A stretch of 64,000 bases of DNA from Filosporella fistucella (Eukaryota; Ascomycota; Leotiomycetes; Helotiales), in contig JAQJZZ010000020.1 in assembly GCA_030077755.1 (NCBI GenBank), positions 682,001 through 746,000 of the forward strand. Direction: 5' to 3'. Shown in pieces: positions 48,169 to 59,908 of this stretch. The translations under genes and the position numbers were made by a program. Under the pieces are notes generated by a model, which was not told the DNA's origin, ran no database searches, and saw only the letters and a program-made list of their open reading frames with translations. Positions within the stretch are counted from its first letter, which is position 1. Each line of letters starts with the position of its first letter.

Positions 48169-49085
48169 ACTTCTTGATAATCTTGGAATAGATCTGATAT
48201 TCTGGCGGAATATTCGGGAGGACTGAGTGAGGAGGGACATGTCCGATTTATGGAGGGAAGAGGTTGATGTGGGGTCGGAAGTCTGGGGTGGGGTTCCATC
48301 AGAGGGCTTTTTATCTCGTTACGGGCACGCCCTTATATTGATGAGTAACCTTCGTCTTTTTTTCTTCTCCTTGAGACATCATCCGCCTGTCTTCATTTGA
48401 AGTCAATTCAAATCAAGTGGATTATCCGATGACAAGTATGCATTGTCTTGTATATTTAAAATTACAGGAACAGCAGTTCTCTAGAGTAAACTTTTGAACC
48501 GGATAACAACTTTCAACACCATGTTTGCTGGCAAGGTTTTACTACCCACCTAAAGTTTAGAGAGGTCACAAAGTTTTATCTGGTTCAGATGTGTTCTCAA
48601 CTGGAATTTGTATTTTCCACAGTTGAATGGATCTCGTTTCCTTGCAAGGCATGTTGCTATCGGCTGTTGCTCAATTAGCATTTGCGTTCAGGCATGCAAC
48701 CCCGTGGAGGCTGATTTTTACACCTTCCAGCAGCTCTGATACATATTGGTGCAATTTTTGGCCTACGACAATGGGCCATGCATTTCCAAACTAGCTTTAT
48801 AGAGCTGAAGCCCTTTTTCTCTAAGTCTCTCTAGTAGGAGGTGGAAAGCGTTGCACGTAAGCATTGGCAATGGTTGTAGGAGAATCTCCAAAGCTTCGAT
48901 CTAGATCTGATACTGAACTATTTCAACCAAGATACAGATGAGTTCGGGTTACTTAAAGCCATCCTTTTCGGATAAAGCTAGTTCGGCCATACAAGCGAGT
49001 CAGGAATGGGAAATTTTCGAAGAAAAGTAAACACCAAAAAATCCTCTCAACTCTCGCAACTCAAACTCGCTACTCCAACCTCATC
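48169..49085. promoter_or_regulatory. Divergent intergenic region (YCII gene / 195-residue gene)
   Basis: About 0.9 kb between two starts. No conserved element recognised; no RNA gene seen. Confidence 0.5.
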
Positions 49086-49673
49086 ATGGCGGATGACAAA
49101 CCTCTTCCGGAGCTCCCTCCTGAAGCATACGTTGGCAGAACAATCAAGGCTAATGTCTCCTCATCGACCAATCGACGCAGAACGCTCCCCAAATCACCCA
49201 TGGAGATCTTCCAGGAGGCATCATCTACCTTGATCGAAGCAGTCCAAAAGATGGAAGGAGAGCTCAAGCAAGAACGAAGAGACTTCCTGAGAAGCTCACA
49301 AGAGAAGGTCGAAGCTCAAATGGCGCAACAACTCCCTCCCTTCGTCTACGTGGTCCTGGAAAGACAATTTCAAAAAAGCGAGAAAGGAACTGTTACTTCG
49401 ATTCTTGGTGTCTTCGCAACTCTCAAAGACGCCAATGCTCGTGTTCGAAACCAAATTGTGAAATCTAAGATCGATCGCGAGGATTTCAAACAGGATCTTG
49501 ACGAGTCTATTGGTTTGGATGGTCGAATGGGCTGGCTGTGGACTGATACCAAGGGTGGCGGATTGGAAGTCTTCATCGAGAAGGAGAATGTCGTTGCACC
49601 TGGACAGGAGCCTGTTATGAACTGGGGCAGAGAGTTTGGTGCGCCGCTTGATTGGTACGATAATCATCGATGA
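49086..49673 (+). CDS. Small conserved-looking fungal protein, function unknown
   Basis: One exon, 195 residues. A Pro-rich start (MADDKPLPELPPEAYVGR), a basic Ser/Thr segment with RRTLPKSP, and then a helical region (EIFQEASSTLIEAVQKMEGELKQERRDFL) and a compact C-terminal domain (VYVVLERQFQKSEKGTVTSILGVFATLKDANARV, GRMGWLWTDTKGGGLEVFIEKENV, WGREFGAPLDWYD). The last part looks like an alpha/beta domain. Codon use and the clear start after a C/T-rich leader (CAACCTCATC ATG) support expression. I do not recognise a family. Confidence 0.75.
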   Translation: MADDKPLPELPPEAYVGRTIKANVSSSTNRRRTLPKSPMEIFQEASSTLIEAVQKMEGELKQERRDFLRSSQEKVEAQMAQQLPPFVYVVLERQFQKSEKGTVTSILGVFATLKDANARVRNQIVKSKIDREDFKQDLDESIGLDGRMGWLWTDTKGGGLEVFIEKENVVAPGQEPVMNWGREFGAPLDWYDNHR

Positions 49674-52600
49674 TGCTGAGCTGCTTCAAGGCCTGGGAAG
49701 GTATGTCCACAGTCAAATCGAAGTGACAAGATAAGTGCTAATGTTTATGAAGTAGACCGAGATTCAAGGTTCTTAGGTTTCCGATTACGCCTGGGAGAGA
49801 AATTATGGTTCTACGGGTACTTCTTTATGAGCTTCGGGGGTAATAGTTCTTTTCGATTGGGGAATGGAAACAACATGTGACAAAATCGATTATTCTTGAA
49901 TTGAAATGCTTGCTAGTGATCTAGTCTTGCATTGCTATTGCTACTTTCGTCCTCTCTGTACCATCACTTACCTATGTCCCAGTGACAGAACACCGATTTT
50001 TTTTTCCCTTTTTAAAAATAGCTGTATACTTGAATAAGTCTCCTAGGAACCAGGCCATAGAGATCGCCGCACGTAAATGTGGCTTAGTGGTTTTGTTGAC
50101 AAGACGATTAAGCCAACGATAAATAAAAACACCCGACTTCAAAAATTTCACCGGAGGGTTTCTAAGGTCTCCCCGTTCGGAGCGGGCTGGAGTTTTGCCA
50201 TTTTTGACCGATTTTTTTTTAAATACTGCCAGTACCATCGTTTACCCTCAGCACCATAAATAACTCAATCTGCGAAGTTACAGTTCACCATCTGTCTTCA
50301 AATGACGGCATTCTGTTTTGCACCATACCAGATAGACCATCTCTTGCATGGCCATATTTATTTTATGACATCAATATTCTTGATTCAACGGCGAAGTCAT
50401 GAATATCAGGATCAAGAATAAATTTCGGCATATTGATCAAGATGCTTTTCCCACGCCAACACTTGCTTTCTCTAGTCGGAGACTCATGGCTACGCCTCCC
50501 CATTAGCAGACGGTTCATACATTAGCTCTGGTTCCCAATTTCGCCTGCCAGTAATAACTATGGTCGTTGAATCTTCTCTGCTAACACTGTGCTCTACAAG
50601 CTTTTGTAGTTGTGATTTTTGTTCGTTGCTCTCAGCCTCTTCCTCCGAACTAGACTAAAAAGATTATGCGAAAGAAAAAGGTATCTTATATTCCTCGATT
50701 GCTTGAGTGGACAGCCTTCTTTGGGGGTGGATAAGGAGCAGTGAGATTTTGAGCCAACTTAGAGACGAGTCCAATTACTTTTGAGAAGAGTCTTCATAGC
50801 TGTCTGAAATCATTACATATTTCTATGATGTGCGAAACAACCACCAAGAGCCAGTTCACACATAAGAACGGCAAAGTGCTATCCTTCAATATGTGGTCGT
50901 TGACATCTCCTGCAAGTAATATAACTTGAGGTGGCTTTACCCATGATCTTTGGACTTTGCTACGAGCTGGTACTACCATAGCAAGCCTCTTACCAGTCCC
51001 AGAAGGAGATTATGAATATTGATGCTAGAGATCTGATCCAATTTTAGCATCGCAACACATCGAAAGACATGTATATGCTGAAGTGAGAAGTGATACATAT
51101 ATTGCTTGTGCTACATCAGAGGCACTGAACAGTAGCAGCAGACGAACATGCTCTAGCGAATGCAAATTCACATAACTATGACGACTACTCCTCAAAGTAT
51201 GAGTGGTTGTGAGATTGCGAGACTTGACGTGTAGGTCAGCCTTGCGGGCACAGCAGCAGGCCAAAAGGGATTTAACCGACCAAACGATTCGTACATCACA
51301 GGATCATCTGACAAGTATCTAAAGATAGGCAAGACAATCCCTGAATGGCTAGAAGTAATCCTGCGCAGGTTTGGGCCTGATTCCGGTAGTGGCTATAGGG
51401 CGATACAACTGCAATATCAAAACTATGTCGCGCATCCAATAATGTATCGAGGTTCTATAGCTACCTTTCCTCCCGAGAGCTCAATGTAACAATTCGATGG
51501 CTGAGTCAACTGTGAGATCAGATAGAAATGTTCAATGAATTGTTTGATGCTGCATTGCGGGGATAACATTGGTAAAAATTATATCTACTTAAATTGTTCG
51601 GATTCTGCATGGCAACGAATGGATGCGTAATAGGATATCAAAAATAAATGACAGAGACTGCTAACACCTCATGATCCATAAGCTCATGCGAACTTAATTT
51701 CACCTGTCGATAGGAACCGATATCCGATCCTCCGCACTGGTGTCTAGTATTTAGAGATAAATAGAATTTATATCGGCTTTAGTAAAGCGAAAAAACAAGG
51801 ATTTCCTACAACATGTACTGTACCTGCAAAGCTAAAAGGACATTATCCTGGTCTGGCCAAATTGCAGAGCTAAAACAAAGAGGCAATGGCATAGCAACGT
51901 TACTTAATAAGTATGTTGATTGTTGGTAAAGATGGAGCGTCCACTTGGGAATACTTTTGAATCATAACCAATGACTAAATAGAAAGCCGTTGGTGGTTCA
52001 AGCACACCAATACATCGGAGGACTTGTCAAGTACGTAACTATATAGACCGTCAATGACAACGCTACACAAAGCACAAGCGGTCCATCTGCTAAGGCTTGT
52101 TATTTCAGCTGGTGAGGGGCCAGTGCTTTGTATGTAGATTTGACTTAGTGTGTCTCTGCACCATCGACATTCGCCACTGGAGGTGTCGCTTTTCGCCGTC
52201 ACCTTGGTTGGAATAACAAATGACATTGGCGAGACCGTGGTGACATTCTGCTTTTGTTCTTAGAGCACCCGTAGACCGCCCTCCCTCACCCCCTTTCTAC
52301 TCCATACGCGCTCCTCGGAATATCGATCTGGAGTCGGGACAAAAGTCGGGACAACGAGGTGGTAAATTGATCAAGGGTGTATGGATCCCGTGCGACTTTC
52401 TTTGCAATTAGATTAATAAGCTGCATATTCTACCACATATCAAAACAACAATATCAAGGCTTTCTGGATGAATAAAGAGACTACAATTCCGAAAAGTCAA
52501 TCTGTGTGGAGCAAGACTCAGAAAATTACTACTCGGAATCCGTTGTTTTGTTGTGTCAGGTTGACATCTTTGGCTCCTTTACCGATATTTTGGATCCACT

Positions 52601-52747
52601 AAACCTTTAGTACGACTTTGAGCTAGCTCGGCCACCTCCAAGAAACATCTCGAGGGACAACATCATTATCCACACAATACATCGAGACAACTGGGAGATT
52701 CTGAACTCGATCTCCCTATCTTGATAACACAAAGTTGCCCCAACAAG
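49674..52747. other. 3-kb gene-poor spacer with a dispersed repeat
   Basis: Holds copy B of the tRNA-like repeat (50080-50221) near its left side. The rest is AT-rich with only short frames. A frame of 83 codons on the minus strand (51975-52226) contains CRWC and CALC Cys pairs, and I could not place it in a family. This may be an area of decayed sequence. Confidence 0.5.
50080..50221 (+). repeat. tRNA-derived SINE-like repeat, copy B
   Basis: A-box match TGGCTTAGTGG at 50080-50090; B-box-like GTTCGGAGC at 50175-50183; block GGGTTTCTAAGGT, TTCGGAG, CTGGAGTTTTGCC shared with 20925-20972 in the same order and orientation; ends in a run of nine or more T, a pol III terminator or SINE tail. The A-to-B spacing (about 85 nt) is long for a tRNA. 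Confidence 0.6.
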
Positions 52748-53733
52748 ATGAACGTTCTTGTACCCTCTCACCCGTTCTCTGAGTTCCCACGAAATCATCA
52801 CGACGCTCATCGCAACCCTGGTATGCCCTCCATAGACCTGTGGACCAAACAATACTGACAGGGCTTTCCCATTTAGCTCATCACACTTCTCCTAGCCCGA
52901 GAATGAATCGAAAAAGAAAGGCGGAAGAGGATGGCCCTCATGATGACAGCATGAGTATATCTCCAACAGCTTCCCCCGCTTTTGCTCCCCGAACTATTGC
53001 TCGACCATCGAAGAAAGTCAGAGCGAATGAAGTTACCGGTCGCCCTCTCTCCCTCCCTCGTCTCCTCGAAACCTTAGATGCCGAAGATCTGCGTTCAGTA
53101 CTTCAAACAATATGTCAACGACATCCACAAATTGGCTCAGAGGTCGTTGCGTCAGCACCTCGACCATCTGTCCCTGCTGCGGTGGCTGTCTTAGCACAAT
53201 ATCAAGAGAAATTGAGAGAATCGTTTCCTTTTGGAGGGAATCCTGGCTCTGATTATGCATATAATCGTGTGAAGCAACCACTCGCCGATCTAATAGACGC
53301 CTTAACGGATTTTACGCCTCATTACCTTCCCCCTAACGAGAATCAAACCACTACCTCGCTCAACTACCTGGATAGTGCTACAAAAGTCATCCACGAACTT
53401 CCTGAGTGGGACAGCCAGTCTCATAAGCACCACAAGAACAATGCCTACGACGATATTTCTAAAGCATGGGCCTTCGTAATCAGTGAAGCATCGAAGCGCG
53501 GAGGCGGATTTCAGCTACATTCGGGTGGTTGGGATCAGAGACTAGCAAAGCACAACGAGCAGAGTTCTGGCAGGATGCAAGTTGCTGTAAACGCTCTGGG
53601 TTCCAATCTGGGTTGGATGGGAGGTATGGGCGGTATGGAATCGGGTGATCCAGGATCGATACTCAGCCAGCTTTCCAACGGAACCTATGGGGCGAGTACT
53701 GGTACTATGCCTGTTCACGTTGGAATTTGGTAA
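52748..53733 (+). CDS. sts1: STS1/Cut8, tether for nuclear proteasomes
   Basis: Cut8/Sts1 anchors 26S proteasomes to the nuclear envelope and is needed for proper mitosis. Two exons, 52748-52820 and 52877-53733 (56-nt intron), keep frame; 309 residues. The N-terminus begins MNVLVPSHPFSEFPRNHHDAH and, after the intron, has the basic stretch RKRKAEEDGPHDD and SKKVRANE, like a nuclear signal. The conserved core then follows: LPRLLETLDAEDLRSVLQTICQRHPQIG, SFPFGGNPGSDYAYNRVKQPLADLIDALTDFTPHYLPP, YLDSATKVIHELPEWDSQ, NAYDDISKAWAFVISEASKRGGGFQL. These match the Cut8 six-helix domain. The tail is Gly/Met-rich. Confidence 0.95.
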
Positions 53734-54448
53734 TTTTCTGATTTGATCTGGTTTCTACAGAAAGATGATTTTCGACAGTCGATTGCATTATACATTCGTC
53801 AGGATTGCCATACGGGTCTCTATTGATAGAAGGCGACAGTTCACACCTTGGGCGTTTTTGTTCATTACGGTACTCCGAAAGTACTCACGAAACTTACGAC
53901 GATTCTCCTTTTCTCTATTGCGGGCTCTGGGTGGAGCATGATTTGGAGTTTGGGACTTGGGCTGGATTTGATTTCTGCATTTGGGCCTTGCGGGTGGCGA
54001 TAATGTCTGGCGTCACTCTTTATTATAGCGAATGGTCTCTAGTTGAAACCAAGACCTTCAGAATGAATAACATTAGTAGCGATTTTGATGTGCTCTTTGA
54101 AAAGTACCTAATGATTCCGCATGAGATGTGTCCGTGGTTGGCACATGTAGAAAGTCTGAAATATCCAAAGGCAACCCGAGTACAGCTTGTAGACCCAAGG
54201 ACTTGGTCATTCTAGACTTGAAGACACCTGTGCCTGCATCAGTTGAGCTTAAAAGTCAAGAATTAGATTGGAGCAGTATACACGGTGAATTACTAATCAC
54301 ACATGTCACGTGGATACGCGACGGACGCCTCCAGCTGTAAGATTCTTGGCGCGTTAGGCAATGACATCGCGACAATTACATATCGACTATAGCTCTACTC
54401 GATGAGAAAGAGGGGAGGCTTTCAAGTTGCTAAACGCTCCAATTCAAG
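53734..54448. other. Intergenic (STS1 / RAD52)
   Basis: A 136-codon frame at 53805-54215 shows no domain, has no leader of coding type, and lies in the 3' flank of STS1. I do not call it. Otherwise nothing supported. Confidence 0.55.
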
Positions 54449-56239
54449 ATGCCTGCGTATGTACTATTCAAAACTATTCGATTGCATGATCTAATTGATA
54501 CAGACCTGGAGATCAACACACCAACACAGGTGGAAAGACAATAACAAACCCTTTCGAGGAAATCAAACCGCGAATGTCAGAATACACCGCCCAGGAAATA
54601 GCAACATTGCAGAGCCGTTTAGAGAAACAACTCGGCCCCGAATATATCTCATCGAGAGCCGGACCATCAGGACAAAAGGTGCATTATCTTGCAGCGGAGA
54701 AATGTATCCAACTGGCGAACGAGGTATTTGGATTCAATGGTTGGTCCAGCCAGATCATGGATGTTCAAGTCGATTTTGTGGATGAAAATCCACAGACATT
54801 CAAAGTCAGCTTGGGGCTGTCAGTCATTGTCCGTGTTACATTACGGGATGGTACATTCCACGAAGATGTCGGATACGGGCATATGGAGAATTGCAAAGGA
54901 AAGGCTGCCGCGTTCGAAAAGGCCAAAAAAGAGGGAACTACAGATGCCTTGAAGCGTGCCTTGAGAAATTTTGGCAATGTTCTGGGCAATTGCATTTATG
55001 ACAAGGAGTACTTAAAGCAGGTTACAAAAGTCAAAGCTGTGCCAGCAAAGTGGGATGTCGATAATTTACATCGACACTCAACTATTGTACCTGTGAAGAG
55101 AGAGCTCCAAGCAAAGCCACAAGAAGACAGGCCTCAAATCGGTGGAGCCAACAGTATACGTAAGTGATTAGAGTCCCAAATCAATTGACGTGAAGCTAAC
55201 ATGTATCATCAGCCACTGATGATACTCTGGATGATGAATTTGGAGGTATGTCTATCTTTGCCCCTTGTCTAATGTTCTTAGATGCTAATTTATTACTTCA
55301 GACTTTGATGAAGCGGATTTCAGTGTAGCAGATCCAGACTCGCATCCAGATGAGGTTGTGCTTCCTGAACCTCCAAAAGCATCTCACCATTTTAAGAGTA
55401 CTCGAAGTAGCAATCCCGTACCTGGTGGCACGACACCAAACCAGAACAGGCCTCCTATGAACCGCCCACAGCCGATGGCAGTCCCTGGCCGACCTATGAA
55501 TCTAGGGCAGCCGCCAAGTAACCCCAATGGCGCTCCGCAACCACAAACCCCAAATAACGGATTCTCAAGATCCACAAGCTGGGCAGGGCCCGGAGTTGCC
55601 TCCAATTCTGATTCAGCTCGAACTCAAAGACCAGCACAGGTCCCACAGCCAAATCCAGTTGCTGGACGAGTATTGAATCAACCAAGCCGAAATGGAGCAC
55701 CATCTGCACCAGCATCACCAGCTCAGCAGCATAAACCGTCCTCTCTTGACAACGGCATGACTTCACTGCCACCTCCGGGAGGAGGTTTTATTTCTGCCAG
55801 AGGAGCTACTATGCTTCCCGAGGGCACAAACGTCGATGGGCCCCCGCCACCTCTCCCAAACAATCTTCCTGCGTTCAATCCACATGCCGAGTCACCATCG
55901 ATTCCAAGAACAGCTGGTGTAGATCATAGAACTTCTAAACCACTCACTAAAGATCTCAAACATGTACCGGGATCAACTCAAACTACTGCAGCTTCAACTC
56001 CTGGAGGAAGACCAAATATTGTGAATCCCCACCTCGACCATACTCGTAGGATTGGGGCACCTGGAAGCCCAAGCCCTAACAACAACCGAAATAGCTACAA
56101 GCCACCTACCATGATGAAGAGACCCAATGAAAGTGGGGGAGGATTGAATGGCTCAAGAGCGCCACTAGTGGATCTACCAGCTAATGGTCATATTGTGACT
56201 GAGGGAGGTGGAGATGTAAAAAGACAGCGGATGAACTGA
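54449..56239 (+). CDS. rad52: RAD52, recombination mediator
   Basis: Anneals single strands and loads Rad51 on RPA-coated DNA. Four exons keep frame: 54449-54456, 54504-55159, 55213-55245, 55302-56239; 544 residues. The N-terminal annealing domain is complete: FEEIKPRMSEYTAQEIATLQSRLEKQLGPEYIS, VHYLAAEKCIQLANEVFGFNGWSSQI, VDFVDENPQTFKVSLGLSVIVRVTLRDGTFHEDVGYG, and KGKAAAFEKAKKEGTTDALKRALRNFGNVLGNCIYDKEYL. The C-terminal half is Pro/Ser/Asn-rich, with the acidic DDTLDDEFGDFDEADFSV patch after exon 2 that in yeast helps bind RPA, and ends KRQRMN. The first exon is 8 nt (ATG CCT GC), so ORF calling would start late. Neurospora mus-11 and Aspergillus radC are the same family. Confidence 0.97.
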
Positions 56240-56653
56240 CAGAAGGTGGTTAAAGTGATAAATTTGGTACTGGCGTTGGAGGCGAATGGTATCTTTACCA
56301 GATCCATTATTGGCGCTATGGATGGGATGGACATTGAAATGTAGAATGCCCAATTATATGGCGTTGACCATGATATTAGCTTCGGTCAATACTGCAGCTA
56401 GCTTGCTTGCTTGCAAGGTTCGCAAACATTCGCTCAAAAGAATACATTTGCAGATAGATTTCGTTTCGTTCTCCAGATGTGACTTTCATTGACTCTGAGA
56501 TATCTCATCACATGGCGAGTATCATATATCATGATTGTAAAGCTCCGTTGCAACTCCGCCCATGCTACCTTTAAACCGCTCACATGCAACCGATATCCCA
56601 AGCTGTTCCTGTACCCATAGAGAGCAGCTTTTCTTTCCTCCTTCCTCAGACCA
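56240..56653. other. Intergenic (RAD52 / UBX gene, convergent)
   Basis: 3' ends of two convergent genes. No supported feature. Confidence 0.6.
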
Positions 56654-57766
56654 CTACTTTACAATCAACACAGCGCTTGGAATCATTCCAGCCTCTTTTA
56701 GAGTCATTCCAAAATCTGCACCTCCGCTAAAAGTTTTCTTTGGATATGTGGTGGTCAAACTTCCCACTGGCCCGCCATTTTCGGTCTCCAAAGCAGCTGC
56801 TACTTCGAAGAGCGTAGTATCAACGGGGAATGTCTTGGTGACGACTCCGGCCGCTGTCTGTAACCGTAATCGTGTCTCCGTAACCTCCTTCTTCAGCGCA
56901 CTAACATGAGGGGCAGCGGCTTGTGCCTGAGCCGCGACGAGGCTTGGATCTGGTGGTGGTGCTCGTCCTTCACGTTCCGCTTTTTGTTGCTCAGCCTTGA
57001 GTCGTCGAGCTTCTTTGTCGGCAGCGATTTTCTCCTGAATTCTTCTCTTCGCTGCTAGATCATCCTGCTTCTCTTGTCGTTTCTTCGCAGCTACTTTGAT
57101 CTGTTCTTGCTTTGCCAGCTCTTCTTTGATATCTTGGACCTCTTTGGTCGACTTCATTCTGATTTTCTGGGTTTGGGATTAGTTTCTCTGGTCTGTTTAC
57201 CCAGATGGTTGATGGCGGGGTATACCTCATTTCTCTTCTGCTCTTCTTTATCAATGATTGCCTGCTTGGCTCTCTTCTCCGCAAGATTTTTCCTCAATTC
57301 TTCCAACTTCTGCTTTTTTTCTTCTTCGGTCAAAGGCGCGATCTCTTCAGTCGATTCTGCAAAGTCCGAATGTTCTCTGGCGTGATTGTCAGCAAATGTG
57401 ATATTCCTGCACAACTTGAATATCATACGTTCTTTCCGCATGAATCTGAACTTGGTTCATGCTTCTGAACTTCTTTCCGCATTCGTTGCATACCATCGAT
57501 TTTGCTTCTTCTCCATCTTTGAGCGCAACTGGTTCGATGGCGGGGTTGGTCTCGTCATTGTCTGCGGGGGCTTTCAGCTCTTCCAGCGACTTGCCCTCAT
57601 TTGCTCCGAGCCAGTCGATCGCTGCTGTGACTATATATTTTATTAGTATGGGCTTCAAGGAGTAGACATCATGGAATAGCATACTATTCCCGGTTTGCTT
57701 TATGGCCAATGTGGCACGTTCTGGGTCGAACCCCATCGACACGAGGTTGTCTAAGTCTGCACCCAT
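56654..57766 (-). CDS. UBA-zinc finger-UBX protein, Cdc48/p97 adaptor (UBXN1-like)
   Basis: Adaptor linking ubiquitinated substrates to the Cdc48 AAA-ATPase. Four exons keep frame: 57766-57685, 57630-57429, 57376-57226, 57166-56654; 315 residues. A UBA domain opens the protein (LDNLVSMGFDPERATLAIKQTGN...AIDWL). A C2H2 finger follows at C75, C78, H91, H97 (CNECGKKFRSMNQVQIHAERTEH). A long charged coiled coil is next (EEKKQKLEELRKNLAEKRAKQ to KAEREGRAPPPDP). The UBX beta-grasp fold ends it (ETRLRLQTAAGVVTKTFPVDTTLFEVAAALE...SLTTTYPKKTFSGGADFGMTLKEAGMIPSAVLIV); its R...FP segment is the p97-contact type. Animal UBXN1/SAKS1 has UBA and UBX with a coiled coil; the finger is common in fungal forms. 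Confidence 0.95.
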
Positions 57767-58210
57767 CTTGAATAGTGTAAAGTATTGGAGCTTTCAAAAG
57801 AGGTATGTGAGTTGTGGGTATGAAGTCGGTTTGTCGATGCCGATTCGGTTTTATGCTTGTTAACCAACAGAAGTTACGCTAAACTTGGTGAATACATCTC
57901 GAACTCGTTCCGGTCTCCAGAGGCAGCCCGTTCGTGAGGCTGCAATGACGTTTTGGCTAGGTATCGCCTACTTGAGACTAGCGGCATCTTCACGATCAGC
58001 GAACACCAGACTTATCCAACCCGTAACTTGTTGCTCGTAGCAAAACAAAGCTGCGCATCTCTCACAAGCAGTTTCCTCAACTCTCTAATTTTTACTCCCA
58101 TCTTCCCACTTTCCTTCTGATCAGTTGCGCAGCAAAGAGCTTCGTTGCCGATCTGATACATTACGAACAGATCGACCCTAAACACCAAGTCTACAGCTTC
58201 CTTGCCCACC
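57767..58210. promoter_or_regulatory. Divergent promoter, UBX gene / VAP gene
   Basis: 444 bp between the two ATGs. C/T-rich near the VAP side. No specific site assigned. Confidence 0.5.
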
Positions 58211-59378
58211 ATGTCTGTCGAGATCGATCCAGTCGAGTTGGGGTTCCATCGTATGCAGTGTCTTTCTATATTTACAGGATAATTCTGACAGGCAACAGGC
58301 CCATTTACCACGGAGGTCTCGAGGTCACTAAAGATTAGAAATCCAAATCAGACTCCAGTTGCATTCAAGGTATATACCGCAATATCTGCAGAAAGTGATA
58401 TGGGTGACAGCTAACATATATGCGAATAGGTCAAGACCACGGCGCCTAAACAGTTCGACTCCCTCTACGAAGTCAAAATGGGAAATATGGTATATTGACA
58501 GCTTCTAGATACTGTGTCCGTCCCAACTCCGGCAGAATCGAGCCAGGAAAGGAAGTCGAGGTTACTGGTACGAGCGGATATAATGCATTCTGAGAGCGCC
58601 ATGTTTCGATGCTAATCTTCCCCGCAGTTCTTCTCCAGGCGATGAAACAAGAGCCTCCAGCAGATGCCAAGTGTAGAGACAAATTCTTGGTCCAAACTGT
58701 TGCAGTCACCGCTGATAAGGAGTTCACCAACATCAGCTCAATTGTATGATTATCTATTTTCATATCCCAGTCTAGGTGCTAAGAAGTCCCAGTGGCAGCA
58801 TGTTGACGACGCCGAGAAGTCATCCGTACAGGAGAAGAAGATCCGAGTCGTCTATCTAGCGGCTGAGGGGGGAGCCGCCAGCACACCTCTGCGAAATGGA
58901 GTTAATGGTATGACAAATGTGAGTACAAATCTGTCTCCTTGTCTTCAATGACTGATGGCAGTAGCACGAGACACCTGAATCCGCACCACCTACTTATACC
59001 ACGCAACACCGTTCACCATCCCCCGAGGAGGCTACGTACACACCCGAGGTTCGTCGTTCAGTTGGCGGCCCATCAGTCAAGTCTGAAGATGAGCGATCCC
59101 TTGCCGATGCCAGATCTACATCCTCAAGCCACTCAATCGCTGCAGCTGTTCCAACCTCATACGAGGAGTTGAAGGTCAAATATGAGCAAGCACAAGCTAC
59201 AATCGCTTCCCTGAGCCAAGAAGGTGGACTGAGAATGCGCAAGTTGGCAAAGGGCGAGACAAGCAACGAAACTGTCAATGAGGTGGTTCACAGAGTCCAA
59301 GAGAATCAAGGCGTACCATTGCAAATTGCTGCTGCACTCTGCTTGGTCAGCTTTTTGCTTGCGTACCTTTTCTTTTGA
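58211..59378 (+). CDS. scs2: VAP/Scs2, ER membrane contact-site protein
   Basis: Tail-anchored ER receptor for FFAT-motif lipid-transfer proteins. Seven exons keep frame: 58211-58250, 58299-58369, 58430-58452, 58509-58567, 58628-58743, 58793-58918, 58965-59378; 282 residues. The MSP domain covers about 1-130: [86 protein letters not shown] is the FFAT-binding surface signature. A Ser/Pro-rich linker, a coiled coil (SYEELKVKYEQAQATIASL) and a C-terminal span (IAAALCLVSFLLAYLFF) follow. Exon 3 is 23 nt; the intron before exon 6 ends at AAGTCCCAG after a GTGCTAAG branch. Confidence 0.96.
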
Positions 59379-59908
59379 TCACAGCTTAGGCTGATGAATT
59401 TATGGGGATGGGAGGATGTAACTTGAGAAGCATTTGGTGGCCACAGTACAAAATTAGGCGTTCAGTTGCGTCTCCTTGCGTTCTGAGACTTGCGACAGGC
59501 GGGGTAAGATGATGAATGGCATAGCGTTGCTAGGCTCACCGCCAAACACACTTCACGAAGACGAAGATTTCCTATCTCTTGTACTCTATTGCACCTTGAC
59601 GGACGGTTTCCCTTATGTTCTGCAGATTTGCTTTCGTCTAGTCATTAAGGTTGGGGGAATCATCATGCTTCCGCATTAAGTGGATCGCTTCAGCAATTCG
59701 TAGCTTAATGGTCTTAACAATGAAGAAATGCCGTGAATTTAAAATCGCAAGCCAAAGTGAATGCACAAGTTATTATTTCTCGTCAGCTGAGTCCTAATCA
59801 TGCAGTCTATTTTCTTCAAGCCGAAACGCCTGTACTGTCTCGTGTCCCATATATACGTCGCGTGACCATCAACAATCTATCAACAGCTTCACCAAGCAAG
59901 CAAGCAAT
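59379..59908. other. Intergenic (VAP / desaturase, convergent)
   Basis: 3' ends of convergent genes. AAGCAAGCAAGCAA near 59894 is a small tetranucleotide repeat. Nothing else supported. Confidence 0.6.

Noticed and set aside
51975..52226. Remnant of a HET-domain protein
   Set aside because: Cys pairs (CRWC, CALC) faintly recall HET-gene N-termini, but no HET core motif could be read nearby.
53805..54215. Gene between STS1 and RAD52
   Set aside because: 136 codons with no domain, lying in the 3' flank of STS1; no conserved-looking blocks.
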